DNA of 64,000 bases from positions 37,797 through 101,796 of the forward strand of contig JADGOB010000001.1 of the NCBI GenBank assembly GCA_017883185.1, in the 5' to 3' direction. Shown here one piece after another: positions 28,351-36,085 of the stretch (the first letter of the stretch is position 1; every line of letters starts with the position of its first letter). A program made the position numbers and the translations under genes. The notes under the pieces were generated by a model. That model did no database searches. It was given only the letters and a program-made list of their open reading frames with translations, and had not been told where the DNA came from. The stretch is from Acidobacteriota bacterium (lineage in GTDB: Bacteria; Acidobacteriota; Vicinamibacteria; Vicinamibacterales; Fen-181).

Positions 28351-28914
28351 TAGCACACTCTTTGCCTTCGTTGAGCATCGTGACATTGAAGGCCGCCTTC
28401 GCAGCCTCTTGGTGTTTCTGGTGCTTCTTGAACCACTCCCGCCTTGCGATGCCGTTCTCAGCTTGGCCTCGCGTGACGCCAAGGACGACGCGTGTTGCGA
28501 CGGCCTCCTCACCAACCTGGTTGTATGCCAATAGCGCATCCTGTCCTACGCTCGACTGCGACAAGTTCTTCGCGGCTTCGGAGGAAAGTGCGAACTTCAG
28601 CTGCCCCAGGTCGGTCTTCAACGTTATCTTCGAACCGTCAAGTCCAGTCACCCGACCCCAGTCGTAAAGGAGGTCAGGAACTTGATTGGACTGTCTTGAT
28701 ATTGCCGCTGCTAGACCATCGATTGAAACACTGCTCCCGATGAACGTAGAGACCGCAATCAATGTCGCAGCAACGATGGTCTTCATGCGGCGGATTCTAC
28801 ATCAGCTCTCAAGGTCGCCGATGGAGGCGGGTGGAACTGGAACAGCAGGAATAGCCGTGTTCCTGTCTTGTTCCTCTCCCCAGGCTTTTGTGCGGTGTCA
28901 TCTCAAGGATCTGT

Positions 28915-28939
28915 TGGCGGAAGCGCCTGGGAGTCGAAG
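28915..28939 (-). repeat. Inverted copy of the tRNA-Sec 3' end
   Basis: TTGGCGGAAGCGCCTGGGAGTCGAA is the exact reverse complement of 26755..26779. Confidence 0.9.
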
Positions 28940-28957
28940 CCGCTCCGCAGTTCGTGT

Positions 28958-28991
28958 AACTCATTTAAGTATAAGCATTTAAACGAGTTAG
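28958..28991. repeat. AT-rich inverted repeat beside the tRNA fragment
   Basis: TAACTCATTTAA-gtataagca-TTTAAACGAGTTA, near-perfect dyad. Confidence 0.7.
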
Positions 28992-29724
28992 CCTGCTTCC
29001 GCTAGAACCGCCACAACCCCAAGACTTATCGCCAGATCTTCCTCGGTGATTTCACGATGTCACTTCGCCAGATTACGCCACAATCCGTGAGGTAACAGGC
29101 CTTCCCGTGGCACTCTCGCGTGGCACCACACGCTCTCTCTGACCTCTGCCGCGCGGCACCCCTGTCATCTTCCGAACCTCAGTGAGCGCGGTCAGGTTGA
29201 TCGGCTGACTCATCGGCCAGGAGCTGGAAGTTGAGCGACTCGGTGGTGCCTTCCGGGATGTTGAATGTCATCGGACCCTCTCTGTCGTTCGGACGGGCAG
29301 TGGGCTGCGCGAAGCCCATGCCGGTATGAGGTAGGCGACCGCCGCCAGATCTTCGAGGCTCACGTCCATGCGTCGCGGTGTCAGCAGCTCGAGCACTCGG
29401 CCGGTCGACAAGCCACGCTCCGTGCGGCGGGGAGCCGCGCCAGGGTCCTCCGCCCGGCGACCAGTGCCCGATCACGTCGGATCGGCGTCACCACCCGGAC
29501 CTCTGACGCCCAAGGCATCGCTTGGGCGGCCGCCAGCTCGAGCCCGCTGAGTCCCGATCGTAGACCGCCAGATCCGAGAGCGGACCCGGCAGGTACGCGC
29601 ACCAGGTGCTCGCCTGGCTCTCCTGATCCACTGGCTCGGCACGCAGATCGAAGTCGAGCGCGCGGTGTCACCTCGCGGACCGGGATTTCAATGAGACTGG
29701 AGAATAGCCGTCGCGAGGGAGGGA

Positions 29725-29991
29725 CTACTTGATCACCTTCAGTCGACGAAGGTCATCTTCAGACCACCCGATGTCCTTGAGCAACGCGCCGAGCAGCGAC
29801 TTATTACCGTAGGACTTCTTGGCGCGACGGTGAATCGAAACGCGGCGCCGCTTCTCGCCATCGCCCTTGGTGTAAATGACGATCGAACCGGTCTTGCAGT
29901 CGGGTGCCCATCCGTCCCGCTGAAGGGCGCTGCACAGCTCTTCTGTGGTGATGTTCCTTATCTGGTCCCAGACAGCTGTGGCGAAGGCCAT
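29725..29991 (-). CDS. hicA: HicA-like toxin of a type II toxin-antitoxin module
   Basis: ITTEELCSALQRDGWAPDCKTGSIVIYTKGDGEKRRRVSIHRRAKKSYGNKSLLGALLKDIGWSEDDLRRL; adjacent HicB. Confidence 0.75.
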   Translation of the reverse strand: MAFATAVWDQIRNITTEELCSALQRDGWAPDCKTGSIVIYTKGDGEKRRRVSIHRRAKKSYGNKSLLGALLKDIGWSEDDLRRLKVIK

Positions 29992-30296
29992 CGGAACTGG
30001 ACCCGTCGAATCGCTGTCGGTGGAACGAGCGGGCGATCGTCTGCCTGCGCGACTTCGAGGCTGGCCCCGATGGGAATCGGGTCGCCGTGCCGAATGTAGG
30101 ACTCCAAGTAACAGTTGACCGCCTGCATCGCGGCATTCACGGCTTCGTCTTCGGTCTCCCCGCCGACGTGCAGGCCCTCCAAGCCGGGGCAATACGCGTG
30201 GTATTCGCCTTCGTCGCGTTCAACGGCAATCACCACCTTGAAGGTGATCGGCGTCGGCTTTGGGCGGATCCAGTCGATGAATGCTTTCGGGAACAT
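29958..30296 (-). CDS. hicB: HicB-like antitoxin
   Basis: ITFKVVIAVERDEGEYHAYCPGLEGLHVGGETEDEAVNAAMQAVNCYLESYIRHGDPIPIG; overlaps hicA by 34 bp. Confidence 0.82.
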   Translation of the reverse strand: MFPKAFIDWIRPKPTPITFKVVIAVERDEGEYHAYCPGLEGLHVGGETEDEAVNAAMQAVNCYLESYIRHGDPIPIGASLEVAQADDRPLVPPTAIRRVQFRWPSPQLSGTR

Positions 30297-30627
30297 AAGG
30301 AGTGGCCTCAACCAAGCGGGGGACGTGTTGAGGGTGAGAATGTTACACCATCTTGGACGCCCCAGGGACGGCGAAAGTTCCCGGCCAGAAGCCACCCTTC
30401 TCTTCCAGTTATCGGCAGGTTCACCACCGAGTGTATGCCCTTCGCCTGCGGCTGTCCACGTCCACTGCGGCGACTTCTACCGTAGCGAAAGACCCCGCAT
30501 GGCATCCCTTGGCATCCTCGGCGAGGCAATGGTAGTACGTCGTGCGGAAACTCCCCAGGATGGCTACCCCGCCATCGAGCCGACACCTGGCCAGCGCGTC
30601 GGCGAGGGTCCTCGCGTCGGGGCGGAG

Positions 30628-30831
30628 CTACAACTCGATGCGGATGTTGTTGGCTCGCGGCCCCTTGTTCGACGGTTCCTCGTCGAAATTCACCCGCTGC
30701 CCTTCGTTCAGCTGATCGAACACGCCCTGGGCCACGGCGCTCCGGTGGAAGAACCACTCCTGGCCAGCGTCGTCGCGAATGAATCCAAAACCACGGTCAC
30801 GCACGAGTCGCTTGATCGTTCCGTTCGGCAT
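30628..30831 (-). CDS. Cold-shock domain protein (CspA family)
   Basis: MPNGTIKRLVRDRGFGFIRDDAGQEWFFHRSAVAQGVFDQLNEGQRVNFDEEPSNKGPRANNIRIEL. Confidence 0.9.
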   Translation of the reverse strand: MPNGTIKRLVRDRGFGFIRDDAGQEWFFHRSAVAQGVFDQLNEGQRVNFDEEPSNKGPRANNIRIEL

Positions 30832-31038
30832 CCGAGTCTCCTTCGGTCGACGTCCCCCCTTTGGGACCCAGTAGCAGCGATCAAGTTCCGTTCCAGCTGA
30901 GCCTCGGGCCGGACTTGACGATATTGCCCGAATCCACGCGTGTTTGGTGGGCTTCGGATGACCGGACCCGAAACGGCGTGTATGAATTCCGACGGTCCGG
31001 TGACTTGAAGCTGTGCAGCTCCAGAAAAGGTGGCAGCG

Positions 31039-31338
31039 TCAGCACATGCCGCCGACCACCGCCTGCTCGTGAACGACCAGGATGTCCTCCGGCGAGTCGC
31101 CGACTTCGATCCGTGCGCCGTCCAGGTCGGACGCCGCCTTGAAGTCGGCGTAGATGGTCAGGCCGTCGAGAGCAAACACCTGCTCGCCTGACCGGGCGCC
31201 GGACGGCGCTGGCGTGAGTCGGTAGCCGAGGGCGCCGCAGCCGCCGGCAAACGACAGCCGAAGGGCGGGCCTGCTGGAATCGCGAGCCAGAGAGTCGGAA
31301 ATCGCCTGTCGCGCCTCCGGTGTGACGGTGATGGTCAT
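31039..31338 (-). CDS. HesB/IscA-like (A-type Fe-S carrier-like) protein
   Basis: MTITVTPEARQAISDSLARDSSRPALRLSFAGGCGALGYRL...; HesB fold, lacks the canonical C-terminal CGCG. Confidence 0.8.
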   Translation of the reverse strand: MTITVTPEARQAISDSLARDSSRPALRLSFAGGCGALGYRLTPAPSGARSGEQVFALDGLTIYADFKAASDLDGARIEVGDSPEDILVVHEQAVVGGMC

Positions 31339-32192
31339 AGGGACTTCGTCAACCGGCGCGCCTCGCGCGCCGCCTCAGAACGCTGCTTCAGTGCCTCGTA
31401 CGCCGCGGCCGGCAGCGAAACGGACCCGGGGCGCGCAGGGCCGTGAGCGGGATCGCCGTGGTAGTCGGACCCGCCGGACATGGCGAGGCCGAGTCGTTCC
31501 GCCAGGATGCGGTAGTGCGTGGTCATCTCGGGCGAATGCTCGGAGTAATACGCCTCGAGGGCGTCCAGCCCGGACGCCGCAATCGGCGGAATCCACTCGT
31601 CGTGACCCATGAGGCCTGGGTGCGCCAGCGAGGCGATCCCGCCCGCTTCGTGAATGAGCGTCACGACATCCTGCGGAGACGGCGCCCGGCGAGGCACCCA
31701 CGCGGCACCGTTCTCGGCGAGGTAGAGATCGAACGCCTCCCGCGTTGTCCGGACGTGCCGGGCGCGGAGCAGCGCACGCGCGAGTAGCGGTCGGCCAATC
31801 CACCTGGCGTCGAGGCCCCCGTGCCCGCCGAGCACTTCGTCGGCGTCCACGTGAAGCCCTAGGGCGTCGAGTTTGTCGATCATCTCCCGCACGCGCCGGC
31901 GGCGGTCGGTCACCTGTGCGTCGAGAAACTCCGTCAGGACGGCGGAATGATGATCGAGGAAATATCCGAGGACGTGCACGTCCACGTCCTCGTAGATCGC
32001 CGTGATCTCGATCCCCGGCACCCACTCGACCTCCGCGGTCGCGCACGCCGCCGCCACGCGGTCGAGGCCGGCCACCGTGTCGTGGTCCGTCACCGAGATC
32101 GTGTCCAGGCGGGCGCGCACCGCGGCCTGTACGAGATCCTCGGGCGACGAGCGCCCGTCCGAGGCTGTTGTGTGGAGGTGGAGATCAATCAC
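31335..32192 (-). CDS. PHP-domain phosphoesterase
   Basis: GTG start: VIDLHLHTTASDGRSSPEDLVQAAVRARLDTISVTDHDTVAGL...WVPGIEITA...AHPGL...GLAMSGGSDYHGD. Confidence 0.92.
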   Translation of the reverse strand: MIDLHLHTTASDGRSSPEDLVQAAVRARLDTISVTDHDTVAGLDRVAAACATAEVEWVPGIEITAIYEDVDVHVLGYFLDHHSAVLTEFLDAQVTDRRRRVREMIDKLDALGLHVDADEVLGGHGGLDARWIGRPLLARALLRARHVRTTREAFDLYLAENGAAWVPRRAPSPQDVVTLIHEAGGIASLAHPGLMGHDEWIPPIAASGLDALEAYYSEHSPEMTTHYRILAERLGLAMSGGSDYHGDPAHGPARPGSVSLPAAAYEALKQRSEAAREARRLTKSL

Positions 32193-33163
32193 GCGTGGAC
32201 CCGGGTCCGGCGCGGCGAGCCGGGACGCCGGCGCTGCCCCTGGCGTCGGGCCAGCGCCCGGTATTCCCTGATGAGCAATTCGATGTGGCCCCGCTCCTCG
32301 CTCGCGAACTCGAGGAAGATCTGCTTGCCTTCCGAGTCCTCGAAACGCTCGCCGTACCGCTTGAAGAACCTGTGCGAGGCGCGCTCGCACCGGATGCCAA
32401 TCATCAGGGCCTGCCGGTCGTCCACGCCGCGCGCCACCTGCTCGGCGCCCGACGCGAAGAGGCCGTTGGCGGCTCCCTTGAAGAAGAGGAACGTCGGGCG
32501 CGACTCGAGCCGGGAATCCTGCGACAGCAGACGCTGGTAGCGCTGCTCGAGCTTCGAGAGATGCTCGCGTTCCTCGGCGGCCAGTTTCTGGAAGACGGCC
32601 TTCCCGCGCGCATCCTGCGTCACCCGCGCCACGCGCACGTAGAACTCGAACCCTGACCGCTCGGTCGCGATCGCGATGCGCATCGCGTCGCGTGCGAACA
32701 GCAGTTCCGTGGTCACCGCGTCGGCCGGCTCGGCTCGGCCCGTCCGGCACTCCTCGCACGTGCCGTAAATCTGCAGCACGCTCTCGCGCGCAGAGAAGTT
32801 CCTCGCCGTCGCGATCTCCTCGATCAGCGCCTCGATGTCCGAGCTCAGGAACTCGGACGATCGGTTGCACGACTGGCAGATGAGATGGAAGTGCCGAGGG
32901 TGCCGGTAGGAGTGCTCGAAGCGGAAGCGGCCCTCGCCGAAATCTACTTTCCTGGCAATCCCGGCCTCGACCATCCACTGCAGCGACCGATAGACCGTCG
33001 CCCGGCTGACCTGCTGGTCTTCCCGGTGGATCAGGTCGTAGAGGTCATCCGCGCTGAGGTGTCCTTCGTGACGAAGGAACACGTTCAGGATGAACTCCCG
33101 CTTGCTGGAGCGCTTGCTCCCGGGAGGGCGCAGGCCGTCGAGGTCGGCAAGGACATGGGCCAT
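32189..33163 (-). CDS. Fur-family regulator fused to a C-terminal ferritin-like/rubrerythrin diiron domain
   Basis: N-terminal Fur (LSADDLYDLIHREDQQVSRATVYRSLQWMVEAGIARKVDFGEGRFRFEHSYRHPRHFHLICQSCNRSSEF...CEEC) then RDAMRIAIATERSGFEFYVRVA...AAEEREHLSKLEQRY...GIRCERASHRFFKRY...ASEERGHIELLIREY (two E + two ExxH). Confidence 0.88.
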   Translation of the reverse strand: MAHVLADLDGLRPPGSKRSSKREFILNVFLRHEGHLSADDLYDLIHREDQQVSRATVYRSLQWMVEAGIARKVDFGEGRFRFEHSYRHPRHFHLICQSCNRSSEFLSSDIEALIEEIATARNFSARESVLQIYGTCEECRTGRAEPADAVTTELLFARDAMRIAIATERSGFEFYVRVARVTQDARGKAVFQKLAAEEREHLSKLEQRYQRLLSQDSRLESRPTFLFFKGAANGLFASGAEQVARGVDDRQALMIGIRCERASHRFFKRYGERFEDSEGKQIFLEFASEERGHIELLIREYRALARRQGQRRRPGSPRRTRVHA

Positions 33164-33228
33164 GGCAGTTGCGGTTCGAGTCCGCGGAAGCACGTTTCGG
33201 CCGGAAGCCGCAACTGCCCCGGCCGGGA

Positions 33229-33597
33229 TCAGTGGCCGCCGTCGTCCTCGGTGGTGAACGACTGGCCGCATCCGCACGTGGACACGGCGTTGGGGTTGCG
33301 GATGGTGAAGCCGCCTCCGGCGATGTTGTCCACGAAATCCACTTCGGCGCCTTTCAGGTAGCGCACGCTGATCGGATCGACGTAGAGCTTAACGCCATTG
33401 GACTGGAACACCTGGTCGGTGGCACCAGGGCTGTCCTCGATCATCAAACCGTACTGGAAGCCCGAGCATCCCCCGCCCTGGACGAATACCCGCAGGCCGG
33501 ACGCCTGCTTGTTCTCCTCGGTCAGCAGTTCGGCGACCTTCGACGCCGCCATCGAGGACACGTTGATGAACGACTCGCTCACGTTAGTGGTGATCAT
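33229..33597 (-). CDS. erpA: Iron-sulfur cluster insertion protein (ErpA/IscA A-type carrier)
   Basis: GLRVFVQGGGCSGFQYGLMIED...YLKGAEVDFVDNIAGGGFTIRNPNAVSTCGCGQSF. Confidence 0.92.
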   Translation of the reverse strand: MITTNVSESFINVSSMAASKVAELLTEENKQASGLRVFVQGGGCSGFQYGLMIEDSPGATDQVFQSNGVKLYVDPISVRYLKGAEVDFVDNIAGGGFTIRNPNAVSTCGCGQSFTTEDDGGH

Positions 33598-33680
33598 TTG
33601 GTGTAAGGGGGTCTCCTTCACGCGATTATACCAAGGCGTGCACAGGGTGTGCGCAAAAAGAGGCCGGGGCGGCAATCAGC

Positions 33681-33700
33681 GACTTCGCGCATAAGGGACT
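33681..33700 (+). repeat. Dispersed repeat fragment GACTTCGCGCATAAGGGACT
   Basis: Core shared with 38292..38332 and 42274..42314. Confidence 0.7.
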
Positions 33701-33731
33701 GAGGCCCGACCAGCCACGCATGGGTGCGGGC

Positions 33732-33774
33732 GGGGTCAGGTCATGAAAAAGGCATCAATTCAAGACCTGACCCC
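33732..33774. repeat. Perfect 11-bp palindrome with 21-bp loop
   Basis: GGGGTCAGGTC-atgaaaaaggcatcaattcaa-GACCTGACCCC. Confidence 0.85.
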
Positions 33775-33780
33775 ACGGGG

Positions 33781-35295
33781 CTAGGCGAGGGTGGCGAGGT
33801 TCTTCGCGGACTCGGCCTCGATGTCCTTGTGCAGGCTGTTGCCGTGCGAATCCATGGTGACGATGCACGGGAAGTCCTTCACGTGCATGTGCCACATGGC
33901 CTCTGGTACGCCGAACTCGAGCAGCGACACGTCGCTCACCTTCTCGACGCACTTCGCGTAGAACTGCGCCGCACCGCCGATGGCGCTCACGTAGACCGCG
34001 CCGTGCTCCTCGAGCGCCGCCAGCGTCTTGGCGCCCATCCCGCCCTTGCCGATGACCACCCGCACACCGAACTTGCGGATGACTTCGCCCTGATACGGCT
34101 CCTCGCGGGCGCTGGTCGTCGGGCCCGCGGCCATCATCTTCCAGCCGTCGCCGTCCTTCAGCACCACCGGGCCGCAGTGGTAGAGGATTCCGCCATTCAG
34201 ATCCACCGGCGGGTCGTGCTTCATCAGGTACGAGTGGACCGAGTCGCGGCCGGTATACATGACGCCGTTCAGCAGGACGACGTCGCCAACCTTCAGCGAC
34301 CGAACCTGCTCCTCGGTGATCGGCGAGGTCAGAACCACTTCCTTGCCCGTGCGGCTGAAGCCTGCCTGGTCGAGCATCGGCACGACAGGGTGCGACGGGT
34401 CGCGGTAGATCCAGCGCCGGATCGACCCATCCTTGGCATCGAGAACGACGCCCAGGCGGCGAAACGCCCAGCAGTCGTACGCCACCGACACGAAGAAGCA
34501 GGCCGGCAGCCGGTTCAGCACGCCGATCTTGCAGCCGATGAGCGAGGTCTTTCCCCCGAAGCCCATCGTGCCCACGCCGAGCACGTTGACCGTCTTCATG
34601 ATGGTCGCTTCCAGCTCGGCCAGGGCAGGATCCGGGTTGATGTCGTCCAGCGTACGGAAGAGCTGCTGCTTGGCCTGGAGGTAGCCGCTCGCGCGGTCGC
34701 CGCCGATGCAGACGCCGAGGACTCCCGGGCTGCAGCCCTTGCCCTGCGCCTGCCAGACGGCGTGGAGGATGCACTTGCGAACACCTTCGAGGTTCCGGTC
34801 GGCCCTGCCGAGGTGCGCGAGTTCGCAGGGGACGGAGTATTGGATGTTGGTGTTCTCGCAGCCGCCGCCCTTCAGGAGCAGTCTGACCTCGATCTCATCC
34901 CGGTCCCGCTGCTCGAAGTGGATGACGGGCGAACCCGGGCCGAGGTTGTTCCCGGAGTTCTTGCCGGTGACCGAGTCCACCGAGTTCGGACGCAGCTTTC
35001 CACGCCGCGTCGCCTCGGCAATCGCGTCACGAATCTGCTGTGCCATCCAGGTCTGGTTCGCGCCGATTGGCACCTTGATCTCGAAGGTCGGGAGGCCGGT
35101 GTCCTGGCAGATGGCGCCCTCGCCTTCGGAGGCCTGATCGATGTTCTCGGCGATGATCGTCAGGGCCTGCGACGACTGGGTCCCTGCAGGCTCATCGGCT
35201 AGCGCCGCCTTCATGGCGGCACGCACGTCGGGGGGGAGGTCCGTGGACGTCTTGATGACGAGTTCGAGGATGCTGCCGAAGAATGCTGGTAACAT
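33781..35295 (-). CDS. Class I (Fe-S) fumarate hydratase, fused alpha+beta
   Basis: ICQDTGLPTFEIKVPIGANQ...GKNSGNNLGPGSPVIHFEQ...GGGCENTNIQYSVP...LKVGDVVLLNGVMYTGRDSVHSYLMK...GPTTSAREEPYQGEVIRKFGVRVVIGKGGMG. Confidence 0.92.
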   Translation of the reverse strand: MLPAFFGSILELVIKTSTDLPPDVRAAMKAALADEPAGTQSSQALTIIAENIDQASEGEGAICQDTGLPTFEIKVPIGANQTWMAQQIRDAIAEATRRGKLRPNSVDSVTGKNSGNNLGPGSPVIHFEQRDRDEIEVRLLLKGGGCENTNIQYSVPCELAHLGRADRNLEGVRKCILHAVWQAQGKGCSPGVLGVCIGGDRASGYLQAKQQLFRTLDDINPDPALAELEATIMKTVNVLGVGTMGFGGKTSLIGCKIGVLNRLPACFFVSVAYDCWAFRRLGVVLDAKDGSIRRWIYRDPSHPVVPMLDQAGFSRTGKEVVLTSPITEEQVRSLKVGDVVLLNGVMYTGRDSVHSYLMKHDPPVDLNGGILYHCGPVVLKDGDGWKMMAAGPTTSAREEPYQGEVIRKFGVRVVIGKGGMGAKTLAALEEHGAVYVSAIGGAAQFYAKCVEKVSDVSLLEFGVPEAMWHMHVKDFPCIVTMDSHGNSLHKDIEAESAKNLATLA

Positions 35296-35331
35296 GGCGG
35301 AGAGTATAATCCAAACTCCGGGGAGAGCGTC

Positions 35332-36006
35332 ATGATGGCTGCATGCCTTGTTCTCGCCCTAACGCTTCTGCTGGCGGTGCCCGGGGCGTCGCAGCCCCAG
35401 GGGCAAGGGCGGTCGAGCCGGCATGCGTTATTTCCCCCGGCCGATCTCGGCATGCTCGAGAGCCCCGACCGCGACATCTGGCAGAAACCCGATCAGATCA
35501 TGGACACGCTGGGGATCGCCGACGGGTCCAGGGTCGTGGACATCGGCGCCGGCGGCGGCTATTTCACGGTTCGCCTGTCGAGGCGCGTCGGCCCCAATGG
35601 GGTGGTGTGGGCCGAGGACGTGCAACCGGCGATGCTCGAGGCGATCAAGCGGCGCGTGGCGAAGGACGTGGCGAAGGACAATCTTCGCAACGTGCGTACC
35701 CACCAGGGATCGAGCTCCGACCCGATGCTGCCGGCCGGCTCGGTCGATGCGGTGCTGATCCTGGAGACCTACCAGGAGATCCAATATGGGAACCCGCTGC
35801 TGTTCCTGCAGAACGTCCGCGCCGCCCTCCGCGAGGGCGGTCGGGTCGGCATCATCGACTACAAGAAGGAAGGCGCCGGCCCGGGGCCGGATGGCGGGCG
35901 GCCCGACCCAGAGACGATCATCGCGGTTGCCGAACAGGCCCGCTTGAAACTGCTGAAGCGCGAGACGTTCCTCCCCTTCCAGTTCTTCCTGGTCTTCGTG
36001 AAGTAG
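35332..36006 (+). CDS. Class I SAM-dependent methyltransferase with N-terminal signal peptide
   Basis: MMAACLVLALTLLLAVPGASQ...SRVVDIGAGGGYFTVRLSRRVGPNGVVWAEDVQPAMLEAI. Confidence 0.8.
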   Translation: MMAACLVLALTLLLAVPGASQPQGQGRSSRHALFPPADLGMLESPDRDIWQKPDQIMDTLGIADGSRVVDIGAGGGYFTVRLSRRVGPNGVVWAEDVQPAMLEAIKRRVAKDVAKDNLRNVRTHQGSSSDPMLPAGSVDAVLILETYQEIQYGNPLLFLQNVRAALREGGRVGIIDYKKEGAGPGPDGGRPDPETIIAVAEQARLKLLKRETFLPFQFFLVFVK

Positions 36007-36085
36007 CCCTCCTCTCTGGCGCCTCCCCGTCCCCGGCCGCAGGCGGAACAGGCGGCCCACGGCGCCGGCACGTTATACTTGGCAT

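Larger units (their letters stand above)
26900..28786 (-). pseudogene. LprI-like (DUF1311-like) secreted protein gene interrupted by the IS630-type element
   Basis: Segments 28786..28351 and 27219..26900 join in frame after removing the IS and one TA: ...NVTMLNEGKECAS|AQTQADINSCRMDVQNATRRHFDDYYQTLTLCLE...ELWSKYRDATVHA...; N-terminal signal peptide MKTIVAATLIAVSTFIGSSVS. Confidence 0.85.
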
